Part shown: positions 36,617 through 45,766 of the stretch, piece after piece | Position numbering within the stretch: the stretch's first letter is position 1 | Layout: each line of letters starts with the position of its first letter | Assembly: GCA_947497945.1 (NCBI GenBank) | Contig: CANMIP010000003.1 | Location: forward strand, 223,707 to 287,706 | DNA from: an uncultured Tropicimonas sp. | GTDB lineage: Bacteria; Pseudomonadota; Alphaproteobacteria; Rhodobacterales; Rhodobacteraceae | Direction: 5' to 3' | DNA length: 64,000 bases | Position numbers and translations under genes: made by a program | The notes under the pieces: generated by a model | The model's input: the letters and a program-made list of their open reading frames with translations, nothing else | The model's database searches: none | Told to the model about the DNA's origin: nothing

Positions 36617-38008
36617 TTACCCCCAGTTCACGCCAGTGATGTAGATGCAGGAGCTAGGCAGAATCTTCCACGAGGCAGGCTGCACAACGCGGAGCGCCAC
36701 CGCGTTGTGCTGGAACGTCGAGTGCAGTTCCGTCGGAGGCGTGGTGCCTGCGGCATCCGAAACCTTGATCGATCCGGCAACATCGACGCCATGCTCGGTC
36801 ATATTCTCGGCGCGCATCTGCGGATCGGGAGCGGTGGCACTGGCCATCGCGACCAACGCGGAGGTCGAGATATCGACCATCGGCAGATCGATTCCGAGAT
36901 ACAACGAGGCAGCGTCGAGGCCCGAGACGATGCCAAGCGGAACGTTCGGACCATCGACGATCCGCATGCCCCGGAGCGAGCCACTGGCGACCATCGCGGC
37001 GAGCGGGAAAGCCCCTTCGGGCGTGACCATCATTTCGAGCGCCTGTCGGTGCTGCGTGTTCATCGCGACGACAGGACGGCGAGCGCAGGCCAGCTGCGTC
37101 CGCAGGTACTTGAAGTCGGCGACGACGCTGGCGAGGTCTGCGCCCGCGCTCGCCTGGTTCGGTGCGCCTGCGTTGATCGCGGCCGGCCGCGTGGCGGTGA
37201 TCAGCCCGCTTGTCGGATCGAGCATGTCGGCGTCGAGGCCAGCGGCGAGGTCGTCGAGAATCAGGCTTTCGATGACGTCGATGGCGTTCGAGACGGATAC
37301 TAACTCGCGGGTCATCGTCGAGATGATGCCCAGCTTGAAGCGGTGGAGAGTCGTCGAGCCGAACGTTGCCTGCGCGACAGGAATCGTCGCGTCTTCCTGC
37401 ACCCAGGAGGGGCGCAGGCTTCCCTCGCTGGCCCCACGGTGCGGGATGGTCAGCGAGTTGTTGTCGCCGAAAATCAACGAGCGGCACATGCCTTCGATCT
37501 GCGCGGCGGCGGAGCGCTCGGCAAGAGCTTTCCAGAATGCCAGAACATCGGAGCGGACCAGTTCCGCCGCCCATCCTGCGTGGGTCGTCGAGGCGGATTC
37601 GGTTGCCGCCTTGGACCAGAGCCGCGCGATGCGGTCGCGGGCGAGATCATGATGCTTGGCGGGAAACAGGGTCTTCAACGTATCCGCGACAGGCGTCTGG
37701 CCCAGCTTGCGGCGGGCTTCGGCAATTGCCACGGCTGCGATGTGTTTGGTGGCGGGAATCGGAACCTGTTTCAGCTTCGGCTGTGCGGGCGTCGGCATGG
37801 TGACAGAAATCGGCCTGGCAAGTGCCTTTTCGATACCGTCGATCTGGCCGCGCAAGGATTTCACTTCACGGGCCAGTTGCGGCGCGGCGTTGATATCTGC
37901 CTGTGCCGCTTCGAAGGCGCGCTCATAAGCGGTGCGCTGAAGCTCTTTCGCGGCTTTCGCTTCCATGCTCGGCGAGTTGAGGTCGCCGCTGACAAGGGGT
38001 CGGTTCAT
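36617..38008 (-). CDS. HK97-type phage major capsid protein
   Basis: 463 residues. Residues 10-75 are a helical scaffold-like delta region (AKELQRTAYERAFEAAQADI, LAREVKSLRGQIDGIEKALA); the rest matches the HK97 capsid fold: IPHRGASEGSLRPSWVQED, TTLHRFKLGIISTMTRELVS, VVADFKYLRTQLACARRPVV, RQALEMMVTPEGAFPLAAMV, LRGMRIVDGPNVPLG, and a long beta-rich C-terminus. It would self-assemble into a capsid shell. No protease, portal, terminase or tail gene is seen next to it, so this is a remnant or a satellite-like unit. Four-base overlap with the gene upstream. Confidence 0.82.
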   Translation of the reverse strand: MNRPLVSGDLNSPSMEAKAAKELQRTAYERAFEAAQADINAAPQLAREVKSLRGQIDGIEKALARPISVTMPTPAQPKLKQVPIPATKHIAAVAIAEARRKLGQTPVADTLKTLFPAKHHDLARDRIARLWSKAATESASTTHAGWAAELVRSDVLAFWKALAERSAAAQIEGMCRSLIFGDNNSLTIPHRGASEGSLRPSWVQEDATIPVAQATFGSTTLHRFKLGIISTMTRELVSVSNAIDVIESLILDDLAAGLDADMLDPTSGLITATRPAAINAGAPNQASAGADLASVVADFKYLRTQLACARRPVVAMNTQHRQALEMMVTPEGAFPLAAMVASGSLRGMRIVDGPNVPLGIVSGLDAASLYLGIDLPMVDISTSALVAMASATAPDPQMRAENMTEHGVDVAGSIKVSDAAGTTPPTELHSTFQHNAVALRVVQPASWKILPSSCIYITGVNWG

Positions 38009-38490
38009 TCGGATTCTCCTGTGCGGGCGGCCATGCTCTTGTGATGGGCTTCGGCCATGCGGTTGAGTTCTTCCAGCGACGGCTCGGGGCCGTCTTCCGG
38101 CGCTTCGCCGAGGAAGCTGGAAAGCGCATCGCGGATCTCGGCTTCGGTCGCTTTCGTTTTCACGTCGAGGGCTTCTTCGAGCCGTGCGATCTTCGCCTGC
38201 ATTTCCGCCACCGGGCGCAGGACTTCCTCCGCCAAGGTGGTGGTGAGACCTCGCATGATCTGACTGGATTGGTCTTTCCGGTCGGCTTTAACCAGGCGCT
38301 TCACCTCGGCGAAGATATGGCCGAGAAACGCAACCCCGGCGGGGCTGGCCGTCTTGGCGGCGGGATCGAACAGAACGGAATGTTCGGTCTGTCCTCCACT
38401 GGCGGGCGCAACCGGCTGGCCGTCTTTGCCGAGGACCGCCGGTCGATCATAAACGTTGCCGCCGGTGCCGGATGTAAAGGGATTGGTCAT
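38005..38490 (-). CDS. Hypothetical capsid-cluster protein, coiled-coil
   Basis: A 161-residue acidic protein. The N-terminal 45 residues are Gly/Pro/Ser-rich, then SPAGVAFLGHIFAEVKRLVK, and a likely coiled coil at about 85-115 (LAEEVLRPVAEMQAKIARLE). Its stop overlaps the capsid start by four bases, as often seen for head scaffold or protease genes, but no protease motif is present. A scaffolding role is conjecture. Confidence 0.6.
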   Translation of the reverse strand: MTNPFTSGTGGNVYDRPAVLGKDGQPVAPASGGQTEHSVLFDPAAKTASPAGVAFLGHIFAEVKRLVKADRKDQSSQIMRGLTTTLAEEVLRPVAEMQAKIARLEEALDVKTKATEAEIRDALSSFLGEAPEDGPEPSLEELNRMAEAHHKSMAARTGESE

Positions 38491-39056
38491 TTCTCGGTTT
38501 TCCTCCGGTGGTCGCGGAGCCGCTTGGCTGCGGCCTGATACTCGCCGCGCTGCGTCTTCACTGCATGGTGATCAGGGTTGAACCCGCGCGCCGCGAGGGT
38601 GGCGCTCAGAGCGATCAGGCTGGCCGTCACGTCGAGGTTGTAGGCGTAGCCGTCCTGTGCCGCCTTCGTGCGCTCCGCGGCGGCTCCTGCGGCCTGTGCA
38701 GCGGCCTCGCAACGGGTCGCAAGGTCGTCGAGGGCGGCAGAGGGCGGTCCAAGCCGTACAAGGCGCACAGCGACGGCTGAGAGCGGCTGCGGGGTATCGA
38801 TCGAGCGGACCCTGTCGCGCAAGATGGATGCGGCAAGTCGGAAGTCGCGCTCGGCGAGTTCGGTATCGGACAAGAGGCGGGCCGCGTCGTCGAGGTCGCG
38901 GGCAAACTGTGCCGAGATCCGCTGCCGTTCCTCCGCCGCGCCGGCCGTACCAGCTTCTTCCTCGCGGGACGCATGGCTCAACCGCTTGCGGGTCAGGTGG
39001 CTGGAACCATGTACCCGCCGGAAAGCATCGGCTGCGGATTTGACGGTCAATGTCAT
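38487..39056 (-). CDS. Hypothetical capsid-cluster protein, helical
   Basis: A 189-residue, Ala- and Arg-rich helical protein: MTLTVKSAADAFRRVHGSSH, LTRKRLSHASREEEAGTAGA, ISAQFARDLDDAARLLSDTE. No known family. ATG 39056 overlaps the previous stop by four bases. A longer frame to 39488 is a shadow of the gene upstream. Possibly a small terminase-like or scaffold component, but nothing in the sequence proves it. Confidence 0.58.
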   Translation of the reverse strand: MTLTVKSAADAFRRVHGSSHLTRKRLSHASREEEAGTAGAAEERQRISAQFARDLDDAARLLSDTELAERDFRLAASILRDRVRSIDTPQPLSAVAVRLVRLGPPSAALDDLATRCEAAAQAAGAAAERTKAAQDGYAYNLDVTASLIALSATLAARGFNPDHHAVKTQRGEYQAAAKRLRDHRRKTEK

Positions 39057-39430
39057 TCCAGTGCGCCGGTCTCGCCGATCCGGGTCAACAGCCCTGCGCA
39101 GATCAGCGCATGCGCGTCTCGCCCTGCGCTGGTCGTCTGGATCACTTCGAGGATGCCGGCCGCGTTCACCCGTCCAATCGGCTGGCCCATGAAGGTCGCG
39201 ATGGTGTCCGGCGCGCCCGTGACGACAGGCCAGAGATGGGGCGTTGCGGGGTTCGCGGGTTCGATGATCGTGCCTTGCGGCGGGGCTTCGACGATCTGCG
39301 AGGGGCGCGGTTCGGGCGTCTGGATCGTGGGAGCGGCCGGCGTCGGCTGCGCCGAATAGTAGATGACTTCGCTGGGGTCTCGATCGATGGGCGGGAGCTG
39401 CGGTTCGGTTTGGGCTTTCTTCTTCGGCAT
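39053..39430 (-). CDS. Hypothetical protein, first gene of capsid cluster
   Basis: A 125-residue protein. The N-terminal half is Pro/Thr-rich and likely disordered (PQLPPIDRDPSEVIYYSAQP); the C-terminal half is compact (TIATFMGQPIGRVNAAGILE, GRDAHALICAGLLTRIGETG). I choose ATG 39430 because GGGAG lies six bases upstream; GTG 39442 is the alternative. The unit of overlapping genes that follows suggests the promoter lies at 39430-39550. Confidence 0.58.
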   Translation of the reverse strand: MPKKKAQTEPQLPPIDRDPSEVIYYSAQPTPAAPTIQTPEPRPSQIVEAPPQGTIIEPANPATPHLWPVVTGAPDTIATFMGQPIGRVNAAGILEVIQTTSAGRDAHALICAGLLTRIGETGALE

Positions 39431-39597
39431 ATCGGCTCCCACTTGCCCAGGTCGGGCGTTTCATCGGTGTGAAGCCATACTGGACCAAAATCGGGATTCC
39501 AGGAAGCGGAATATGACTCTAACCTTTTGAATTAATTCCCTTAAATGGGATGCGGCTACCGTGAATATCGTATTACAGCCCCGAAGCCGCCCTGTGG

Positions 39598-39819
39598 TTG
39601 ACGAAACTTCGGCTCCACCTCGTGGACGCAACCTCCGCGCTGGACTCCGATACCCGTGCGCTTGGGCGGATATTTTGGCTGAGTGATGAACCAAGCGCGA
39701 TTATGAGTCACTTCGGCTTGGAAAGCGCAACGGCGGATGCCGTTCGGCGCGAGTTGCTGGAAACAGGATGGCGGAAACCGCCTCGGCTCGAGGCGGGCGG
39801 GTTCCGCTTTAAGGCTTAG
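39598..39819 (+). CDS. Small hypothetical protein (uncertain)
   Basis: A 73-residue frame with TTG start: MTKLRLHLVDATSALDSDTR, then FWLSDEPSAIMSHFGLESAT and RRELLETGWRKPPRLEAGGF. It reads like a small folded protein, but there is no good ribosome-binding site and no family match. It lies divergent from the capsid cluster, where a phage repressor-like gene might be expected. Confidence 0.35.
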   Translation: MTKLRLHLVDATSALDSDTRALGRIFWLSDEPSAIMSHFGLESATADAVRRELLETGWRKPPRLEAGGFRFKA

Positions 39820-40567
39820 GATCAGGTCCCATTCAGCTTGCTCCAAGGGCGGCTGCTTTGCCGACCTTCCGGAGCTTCGATATGCTCGCGAAATCTCAGC
39901 TTACACTTGTACGACGTCTGCAAAAAGGGCGGAGACCTGACCTTCGCCGCGATTTGCTCTGGCGGCCGCATTGGGGACGACCAAGTCAATCACCACAACA
40001 GGAAAAGTGCCTGCTTCGACATCTGTTCCAGTGCGATCTGGGGTTTAGGAAAACTGATTCAATCAGCCGTCCCCCTCAGTCGAGCAGCGCGTCACCTACA
40101 TTGCAATCGACATTGGCAAAAAGCTTGTCCTTCGCCCCACGCGACCGGCGGACTCTCCAATCCTGCGCGAGTTCGATCCCTTCATTCTTGTCCATTCCTT
40201 CATTTCCGGCAAGATTGGCAGCTTGGGAGCATACACATCTTCGAACTACCGGTAGGCTCACCGTTCTTGCCGGGTCTGCGCGAACCTTGCGACAATTCCG
40301 CGAAGGACTGAACCGGCGTGGTAGATTCCACCGACACTCTATAGCGCCCTAGGTCAGTCCAGACAGTATTGGGCATCGTCTAAGCGGAAGCCCCTCCGCA
40401 GATTTACCTTGCGATTCAAACGACAAAATCTCTGGATGGATGTTCGAGTTGCTCCCAGTTTGTAGTATATGTTCAACCATGCCGGAAAATTCGGCTGCGG
40501 AGCTTGGGCCACTACGACAGACTTTCAGCGAACACTGCCGGCTGGCCAAGACGGGGAAGGACGCGTT
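39820..40567. other. Gene-poor stretch before the secreted SH3 protein
   Basis: 748 bases with frames on the plus strand (for example 39838-40311 and 39858-40352) whose translations are Ser/Arg/Pro-rich, have no motifs and overlap each other. They look like decayed or non-coding DNA at the border of the capsid cluster. The promoter for the gene at 40568 probably lies near 40440-40470 (a TAGTATATG sequence there). Confidence 0.4.
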
Positions 40568-43195
40568 GTGCAGAAACTAATTGCTTCCGGAATGATCGTC
40601 GTACTTTCGACAACGACGGTGCTGTCTCAACCTGCTTTCACGACCGCGAATGTCAACTTCCGGAGTGGGCCCAGTACGAGCTACAGCACGTTGGGAACCA
40701 TTGCCGAAGGGGAGAGCGTTGATCTCTCGGATTGCAATGAATCGGGAAGTTGGTGCGCTATCGAATTCAACGGCCAGTCCGGATTCGCCAGCGGGAAATA
40801 CCTTGAGTTGGCTGAGCCCGAAGGCGACATGGGGTGGCCGCGCGCCTTCGAACTGTCCGGCAGCGGGTTTATTGTCCTCCACGAACCACAATACTCGGAG
40901 TGGGACAACGTCGAGAATCTCGAAGCCCTGATCGCGGCGGAATACTATCGCGCGGCCGAGGCTGAACCTGTGTTCGGTGTGATCGGGCTCGCCGTCAAGC
41001 TTCGCCGGACCGACAATCCGGACACCGTGTCCATGACCGACCCGACGATTTCCCGGATGGATTTCGGCACATTGGGGCGTGACGCGGTCACCGCGCTTTC
41101 GGTGGATGTGGGAGACCTCCTGCCGACAGGGGAGATCCTCGTTCCAACGGAACGCGTTGCGGCGAAACTGGCCGACATCGGCGAACAATCCGACGTTGAC
41201 GGGCTGGCGTATGATGCGCCGACGATCTTCGTGGCCGACGGCCCGGCCCGACTGCTGATGACCGACGGGGAGCCGGTCTTCGCACCGGTCGGAGGAACTT
41301 CGACGGCGGAGTTCGTGGTTAACACCAATTGGGATCTGTTCCGCACCGAAGAGCAACTGTACCTCCGCGACGAAACGCATTGGCTCTCGGCGACGGAGAT
41401 CGAAGGTCCGTGGTCTGCCACGACGGAACTGCCTGAGAGCTTGAGTTCACTGCCCGAAGACGGGTCCTGGGAAGACGCGAAAGCCGCCATCCCCGGCGCA
41501 ACCTACGAGGAGGGCACTCCCGAGATCTTTTATTCGGATTCTCCCGCCGAGATGATCAACACGGACGGTCCACCAGCCTTTGAGGACGTGCCCGGCGGGG
41601 ATCTTGAATGGCTGTCGAATTCAGAATCGGATATGTTCCGCCTCAAGTCCACCGGCGTCTTCTACTACCTCGTCTCCGGGCGCTGGTTCAGCGCTTCTTC
41701 CATCGACGGGCCATGGACTTTCGCGACGGATGACTTGCCGGCGGACTTTCGCGCCATCCCGGACGATGTGCCCTACTACTCGGTCCGCGCATCGGTTCCG
41801 GAAACCTCTGAAGCGAAAGAGGCAAGGCTCCGCGCCTCGATCCCCGAAGTGATCGAGGTGAGCCGCGATATGGTCGAGATGCCGACCGTCGTTTATGATG
41901 GCGATCCGGTCTTCGAACCCATCGAAGGGACGGACCTGCACCTCGCATCAAATACTGAAAGTCAGGTGATCCAGGTAGGCAACGCCTATTTCCTGATCCT
42001 TGATGGTGTCTGGTTCACCGCGTCCTCGCCGGATGGTCCGTGGGAGATTGCCGAAAGCGTTCCGGAGGAAATCTACGAGATCCCGCCGACCTCTTCGGCC
42101 TATAACACGACCTATGTGCGGATCTACGAGAGCAACCCGACCCGCATCTACTACAGATATCGACCCGGCTACTGGTGGTCGTTCCTGGCCTGGGGCGTGC
42201 TGGTCTACGGAACTGGCTGGCGGTACCGACCCTACAACCGCTACTATCGCGTTCCGGTCTACTACCCGCGTCCGATCACCTACGGGTCCCGTGCCTACTA
42301 TAACCCTGCTCGGGGTGCCTTTGGTCGATATGGCTACGGCTACGGGCCCTATCGTGGCCTGTCCGTGGCATCGGTCTACAACCCGAGCAACGGGAACTAC
42401 GCGCGTGGTGCAAAGGCCTGGGGTGGTGATGTCCAGCGTGGCTTCGTGGCGGCGGTGTCGCCCTCCAACAGGGCCGGGGCCGTCGCAAAGGGTGGAAGCG
42501 GGCCCTATGGAAGCTGGGGCTCTGCGGTGGTTCGAAAGGGGCCGGACGGCGCGAGGTTCTCTGGAGGATCCACAGGAAACGGCCGTGGCGTGAAATGGGA
42601 CAGCACAAAGGGAACCGGCTTTGCGGTGTCGGGACGACGTGGCAATGTACTCGCCGGAAATGACGGCAGCGTCTACCGCAAATCTGGGGATGACTGGCAG
42701 AAGTGGGACGGTGACGGCTGGGCTGGTGTGTCGCCCCCCGAACGGAGCGATGTCCGTGGGGCGGACCGGGCATCCGCCTTGCAGGACCGTACCGGGGCAG
42801 TCGGAGCTGCTGGTGTCGGAGCAGGTGTGGCCGCAGGAGCATTGCAGAACCGGCCCGCTGGATCGCGGCCCGCCCAACCGGCAGCGGGTGCGAACCGTCC
42901 AGCCGCCGAGAAAACGCCGTCACAAGTGCCGGCCAACCGACCAAGTGCAAGCAGGCCGTCCACGACGCCGGCGAAGACCGCACCAGCCCGCACGCAACAG
43001 ACCCGGTCACAAACCCAACAGCGCGCGCCGTCAAATGTGCAGCGCGACAGCCAGGCCCGCCAGAAAGCCAATCAGAGAACTATGCAGAGGTCGGCGCCAA
43101 GAACTGCAAGTCCGCAGCGAGCTCGACCTTCCGCCAACCGTTCATCAGGCAGCAGACCTGGCGGAGGCGCCCGAGGAGGCGGTCCGCGCAGGTAG
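40568..43195 (+). CDS. Large secreted SH3-domain protein with three W-rich repeats
   Basis: 875 residues, starting at GTG 40568 behind GGAAGGA; the frame upstream to 40469 lacks a signal peptide. N-terminal signal peptide (MIVVLSTTTVLSQPAFT region, to about 26), then a bacterial SH3 domain (ANVNFRSGPSTSYSTLGTIA; about 27-70). Three repeats spaced about 105 residues apart share a W-[FL]-[ST]-A-[ST]-x-x-x-GPW motif: HWLSATEIEGPW, RWFSASSIDGPW and VWFTASSPDGPW. Residues 520-600 are Tyr/Arg-rich (YYRYRPGYWWSFLAWGVLVY) and the last 150 are Pro/Gln/Arg-rich and disordered. Probably cell-envelope or outer surface; function unknown. Confidence 0.85.
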   Translation: MQKLIASGMIVVLSTTTVLSQPAFTTANVNFRSGPSTSYSTLGTIAEGESVDLSDCNESGSWCAIEFNGQSGFASGKYLELAEPEGDMGWPRAFELSGSGFIVLHEPQYSEWDNVENLEALIAAEYYRAAEAEPVFGVIGLAVKLRRTDNPDTVSMTDPTISRMDFGTLGRDAVTALSVDVGDLLPTGEILVPTERVAAKLADIGEQSDVDGLAYDAPTIFVADGPARLLMTDGEPVFAPVGGTSTAEFVVNTNWDLFRTEEQLYLRDETHWLSATEIEGPWSATTELPESLSSLPEDGSWEDAKAAIPGATYEEGTPEIFYSDSPAEMINTDGPPAFEDVPGGDLEWLSNSESDMFRLKSTGVFYYLVSGRWFSASSIDGPWTFATDDLPADFRAIPDDVPYYSVRASVPETSEAKEARLRASIPEVIEVSRDMVEMPTVVYDGDPVFEPIEGTDLHLASNTESQVIQVGNAYFLILDGVWFTASSPDGPWEIAESVPEEIYEIPPTSSAYNTTYVRIYESNPTRIYYRYRPGYWWSFLAWGVLVYGTGWRYRPYNRYYRVPVYYPRPITYGSRAYYNPARGAFGRYGYGYGPYRGLSVASVYNPSNGNYARGAKAWGGDVQRGFVAAVSPSNRAGAVAKGGSGPYGSWGSAVVRKGPDGARFSGGSTGNGRGVKWDSTKGTGFAVSGRRGNVLAGNDGSVYRKSGDDWQKWDGDGWAGVSPPERSDVRGADRASALQDRTGAVGAAGVGAGVAAGALQNRPAGSRPAQPAAGANRPAAEKTPSQVPANRPSASRPSTTPAKTAPARTQQTRSQTQQRAPSNVQRDSQARQKANQRTMQRSAPRTASPQRARPSANRSSGSRPGGGARGGGPRR

Positions 43196-43532
43196 GTCCA
43201 ATATAAGCCGGTGGCAAATAAATCTGCTGGACGACAAGGTGGTCTCACCCCTCGATGCGCTGGCAAGACCATGAGCCGAACGAGCAACCGGCGACACGGC
43301 GCCCTTGGGCACTGTTTCGTCCAAAAAAATCCGAGGCCCTGTTTCAGATTTCTGCAAAAGGCATGAACGGCAGGTTCGGGGAGCCTCCAGTCGCGAACCA
43401 AACGAGAAGGCGAAGGTCAGCTTCGGGCCGATCGGGACGAGGCCGCGCCTGGAGGTCTTGCAAGTGCAGCGTTACGGACGCCGTCAAACGACGACAAACT
43501 GTGGGGCCGATCTACTCGACCGGCCCCAGTTT
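43196..43532. other. Intergenic stretch between SH3 protein and recombinase
   Basis: 337 bases. Frames on both strands are short, overlap one another and show no conserved features. No repeat, tRNA or terminator was recognised apart from a possible weak T run near the recombinase stop. Confidence 0.4.
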
Positions 43533-44165
43533 TCAGATCTCAATGGCTTCGGCAATTGTAAGCGCATCCTCCATCTCTACGCCGAGGTAACGCACCGTGC
43601 TGTCCATCTTGGTATGCCCGAGCAGCAACTGTACTGCTCGCAGGTTGCCCGTCTTGCGATAGATGTAGGCAACCTTGGTTCGTCGCATCGAATGGGTGCC
43701 ATACGACGTCGGATCCAGGCCGATCGATTTCACCCATTCACGAACAAGTCGGGCGTACTGGCGAGTCGAGATATGCAGTCTCTCGTGAAACCGCCCGGGC
43801 CAGAGGTGCTCGGATCCGATCATCAAAGGATCGTCCAGCCAAGTCGCAATCGACTTCCGGGTTCCCTCGGAGATTTCGAACCGAACGGGTTTGTTGGTTT
43901 TGCTCTGGATGACCGAAGCCCGTTCCTTGACGATGCCAGCGGCGAAGACATCGGCGACCTTCAGTTTCACGAGATCGCATCCGCGCAGCTTGCTGTCGAT
44001 CGCCAGGTTGAAGAGCGCCAAGTCGCGGTGCCGTTCAGCGAGTTCGAGCCTGACACGAATGGCCCAGACGTGCTTCGGCAAAAGCGGTTTCTTCTGGCCG
44101 ACAATCCGCCCCTTGTTCCAAGGCGGCCGACACGCGCGGATGGCGGGAAGGTTCACGTTTTGCAT
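43533..44165 (-). CDS. Tyrosine recombinase/integrase, short form
   Basis: A 210-residue tyrosine recombinase consisting mostly of the catalytic domain. Catalytic residues are in order: Arg in SKLRGCDLVKLK (about 60), Lys in SKTNKP (about 90), HxxR in THSMRRTKVAY (about 160), His in LLLGHTKMDST and Tyr in VRYLGVEME (about 195). There is no N-terminal SAM-like arm-binding domain, as in short integron- or transposon-type recombinases found in many alphaproteobacteria. It may have mobilised neighbouring accessory genes, but no attachment sites flank it visibly. Confidence 0.9.
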   Translation of the reverse strand: MQNVNLPAIRACRPPWNKGRIVGQKKPLLPKHVWAIRVRLELAERHRDLALFNLAIDSKLRGCDLVKLKVADVFAAGIVKERASVIQSKTNKPVRFEISEGTRKSIATWLDDPLMIGSEHLWPGRFHERLHISTRQYARLVREWVKSIGLDPTSYGTHSMRRTKVAYIYRKTGNLRAVQLLLGHTKMDSTVRYLGVEMEDALTIAEAIEI

Positions 44166-44522
44166 GACGTTTCCTCACAACCGCCGCTACCCTCCTCAGC
44201 ACCAACCCGATGTTGGCAAGATAAGATAGGCCATTTCAGATGATGCGCATCGGCGGCAGCGTCGAATTTCGGGTAGAGGCATATGGCAGCGAATCCCAGT
44301 TCCCGCCATTCGCTGCAGATGCATCAAGCAGGCGTCGAGTTATCCAAGGGCCGGAATGAAGGGCGGAGAACGGAAGCTCGCTGCAGATAGCATGGAGGTC
44401 CCCTCGCCCATCGATGCCCCCGGCGAAACGCACGCCAGTCCGTGCGTCAATTCGGCACTGATGAGGGCGGTTGAGCCCCAATAGACTGCGGCACTTAATG
44501 AATAGGTCGCAGCGATTTCAGC
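44166..44522. other. Intergenic stretch between recombinase and AraC regulator
   Basis: 357 bases between two genes on the minus strand. Only short frames occur. No RNA gene or repeat was recognised. The promoter of the recombinase gene must lie near 44170-44260. Confidence 0.4.
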
Positions 44523-45572
44523 CTATTTCTCGGTCGAGTTGTCTTCTTGGGCCTCTTGCGCCTCTTTCTTGCGCCAGTCTTTCGGGGACATGCCGAAATT
44601 CCGCGTGAAGGCACGGGTTAGGGCGGATGTTTCGGACAGGCCAACCAGTTGGGCAATCTCCCGGATTGAGTGGTCGGACCCGGCAAGCAACTCCGAGGCC
44701 TTTTCCATCCGGAGCCGGTTGATCACCTTGGACGCCGTTGTCTCGTAGGAGGACAAGCGCTTGTTGAGCACCTTGGTGGTGATGCTGCACATCCGGGCGG
44801 CCTCGCTCACCGTCAGCGCCGGATCGGACAGCCTTGATCGCACGAGAGTTTCGAAGCCTTCGAGGTAGTCGAGGGGCACATCGACCTGAACAGGTTCTTC
44901 GATATCATTGTCGTGGTTCGCGAGGACCTCAGGGTTGATTGGAAGCGACAACCAGGCCGCCGGAAAGCGGATCGAGAAGCCCCTGTTGTTCGACTTGATG
45001 CCCCGCACGCCATGAAACTGCTCCGGCAGCAGGGTCGGGTCACACAGGCGCAGAACGACCTGGGTTGGATCCCATCTGAAATCGAGAACGCGGTGCAACA
45101 GGGAGATCCAGATCCCGACGAGAAAGGCGTCCGAATGGCCCGGCGACACCTCGGGTTCGAAATTGCGGCTGGTGGTGAAATACGCGTGCTCACCCTCAAT
45201 CAGGAGCCGGAAAGATACCGCGTTGCTTTCCTTCGAGACGATCTGGGTGAATCGGGTGAAGAAATCGCCAAGGGTCACCGACTGTCCGAGGAGTGCGCCA
45301 CGCGGCAGGAAATTCAACAGGTCTGTCTGTTGCCCAGCCAAGGCGCAGATATCAGGCCGGGTGACATCGGCGATGGAGGCCAGCGCCGCATAAACCGTGT
45401 CATGCGGGATGAAGGCGGCAGGGTTCAGGACTTGTTCTTCGCTCAGGCCATGCAACCCAAGCGCGAAGGCGGGGTCCGCATCGAGCCGCCGCATCATCTC
45501 CACGACAGGGCCGAGCACCGTGGCGCGCACGAGGGGCAAGCCGTCTTTCTGTTCACCTTGCGGCATAGGCAT
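44523..45572 (-). CDS. AraC-family regulator, divergent from amidohydrolase operon
   Basis: A 349-residue regulator of the OruR/ArgR-like AraC group. The N-terminal region (about 15-200) is the arabinose-binding-like DUF (LRLCDPTLLPEQFHGVRGIK); the C-terminal 100 residues hold the double helix-turn-helix (LTVSEAARMCSITTKVLNKR, SIREIAQLVGLSETSALTRA, FGMSPKDWRK). ATG 45572 is preceded by AAAGGGTG; a frame from 45656 adds 28 residues. It is divergent from the amidohydrolase operon with about 195 bases between, so it most likely controls that operon. Confidence 0.9.
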   Translation of the reverse strand: MPMPQGEQKDGLPLVRATVLGPVVEMMRRLDADPAFALGLHGLSEEQVLNPAAFIPHDTVYAALASIADVTRPDICALAGQQTDLLNFLPRGALLGQSVTLGDFFTRFTQIVSKESNAVSFRLLIEGEHAYFTTSRNFEPEVSPGHSDAFLVGIWISLLHRVLDFRWDPTQVVLRLCDPTLLPEQFHGVRGIKSNNRGFSIRFPAAWLSLPINPEVLANHDNDIEEPVQVDVPLDYLEGFETLVRSRLSDPALTVSEAARMCSITTKVLNKRLSSYETTASKVINRLRMEKASELLAGSDHSIREIAQLVGLSETSALTRAFTRNFGMSPKDWRKKEAQEAQEDNSTEK

Positions 45573-45766
45573 CACCCTTTCGCTTTCCGTCACGCTATGA
45601 GGGCGTACGCCAGACGACCAAGAGAAAAATGATCGCAATTGACCGAACCGGGTCAAAAAAATGACTCGAGGGACTGACGGGTCAAAAGGATCTCAGTGCA
45701 AGCGTGCATAGTGGGATGACCGGTCGACAGAAAGATCGATTCTATCCACTCCTGGGAGGGCACCGA

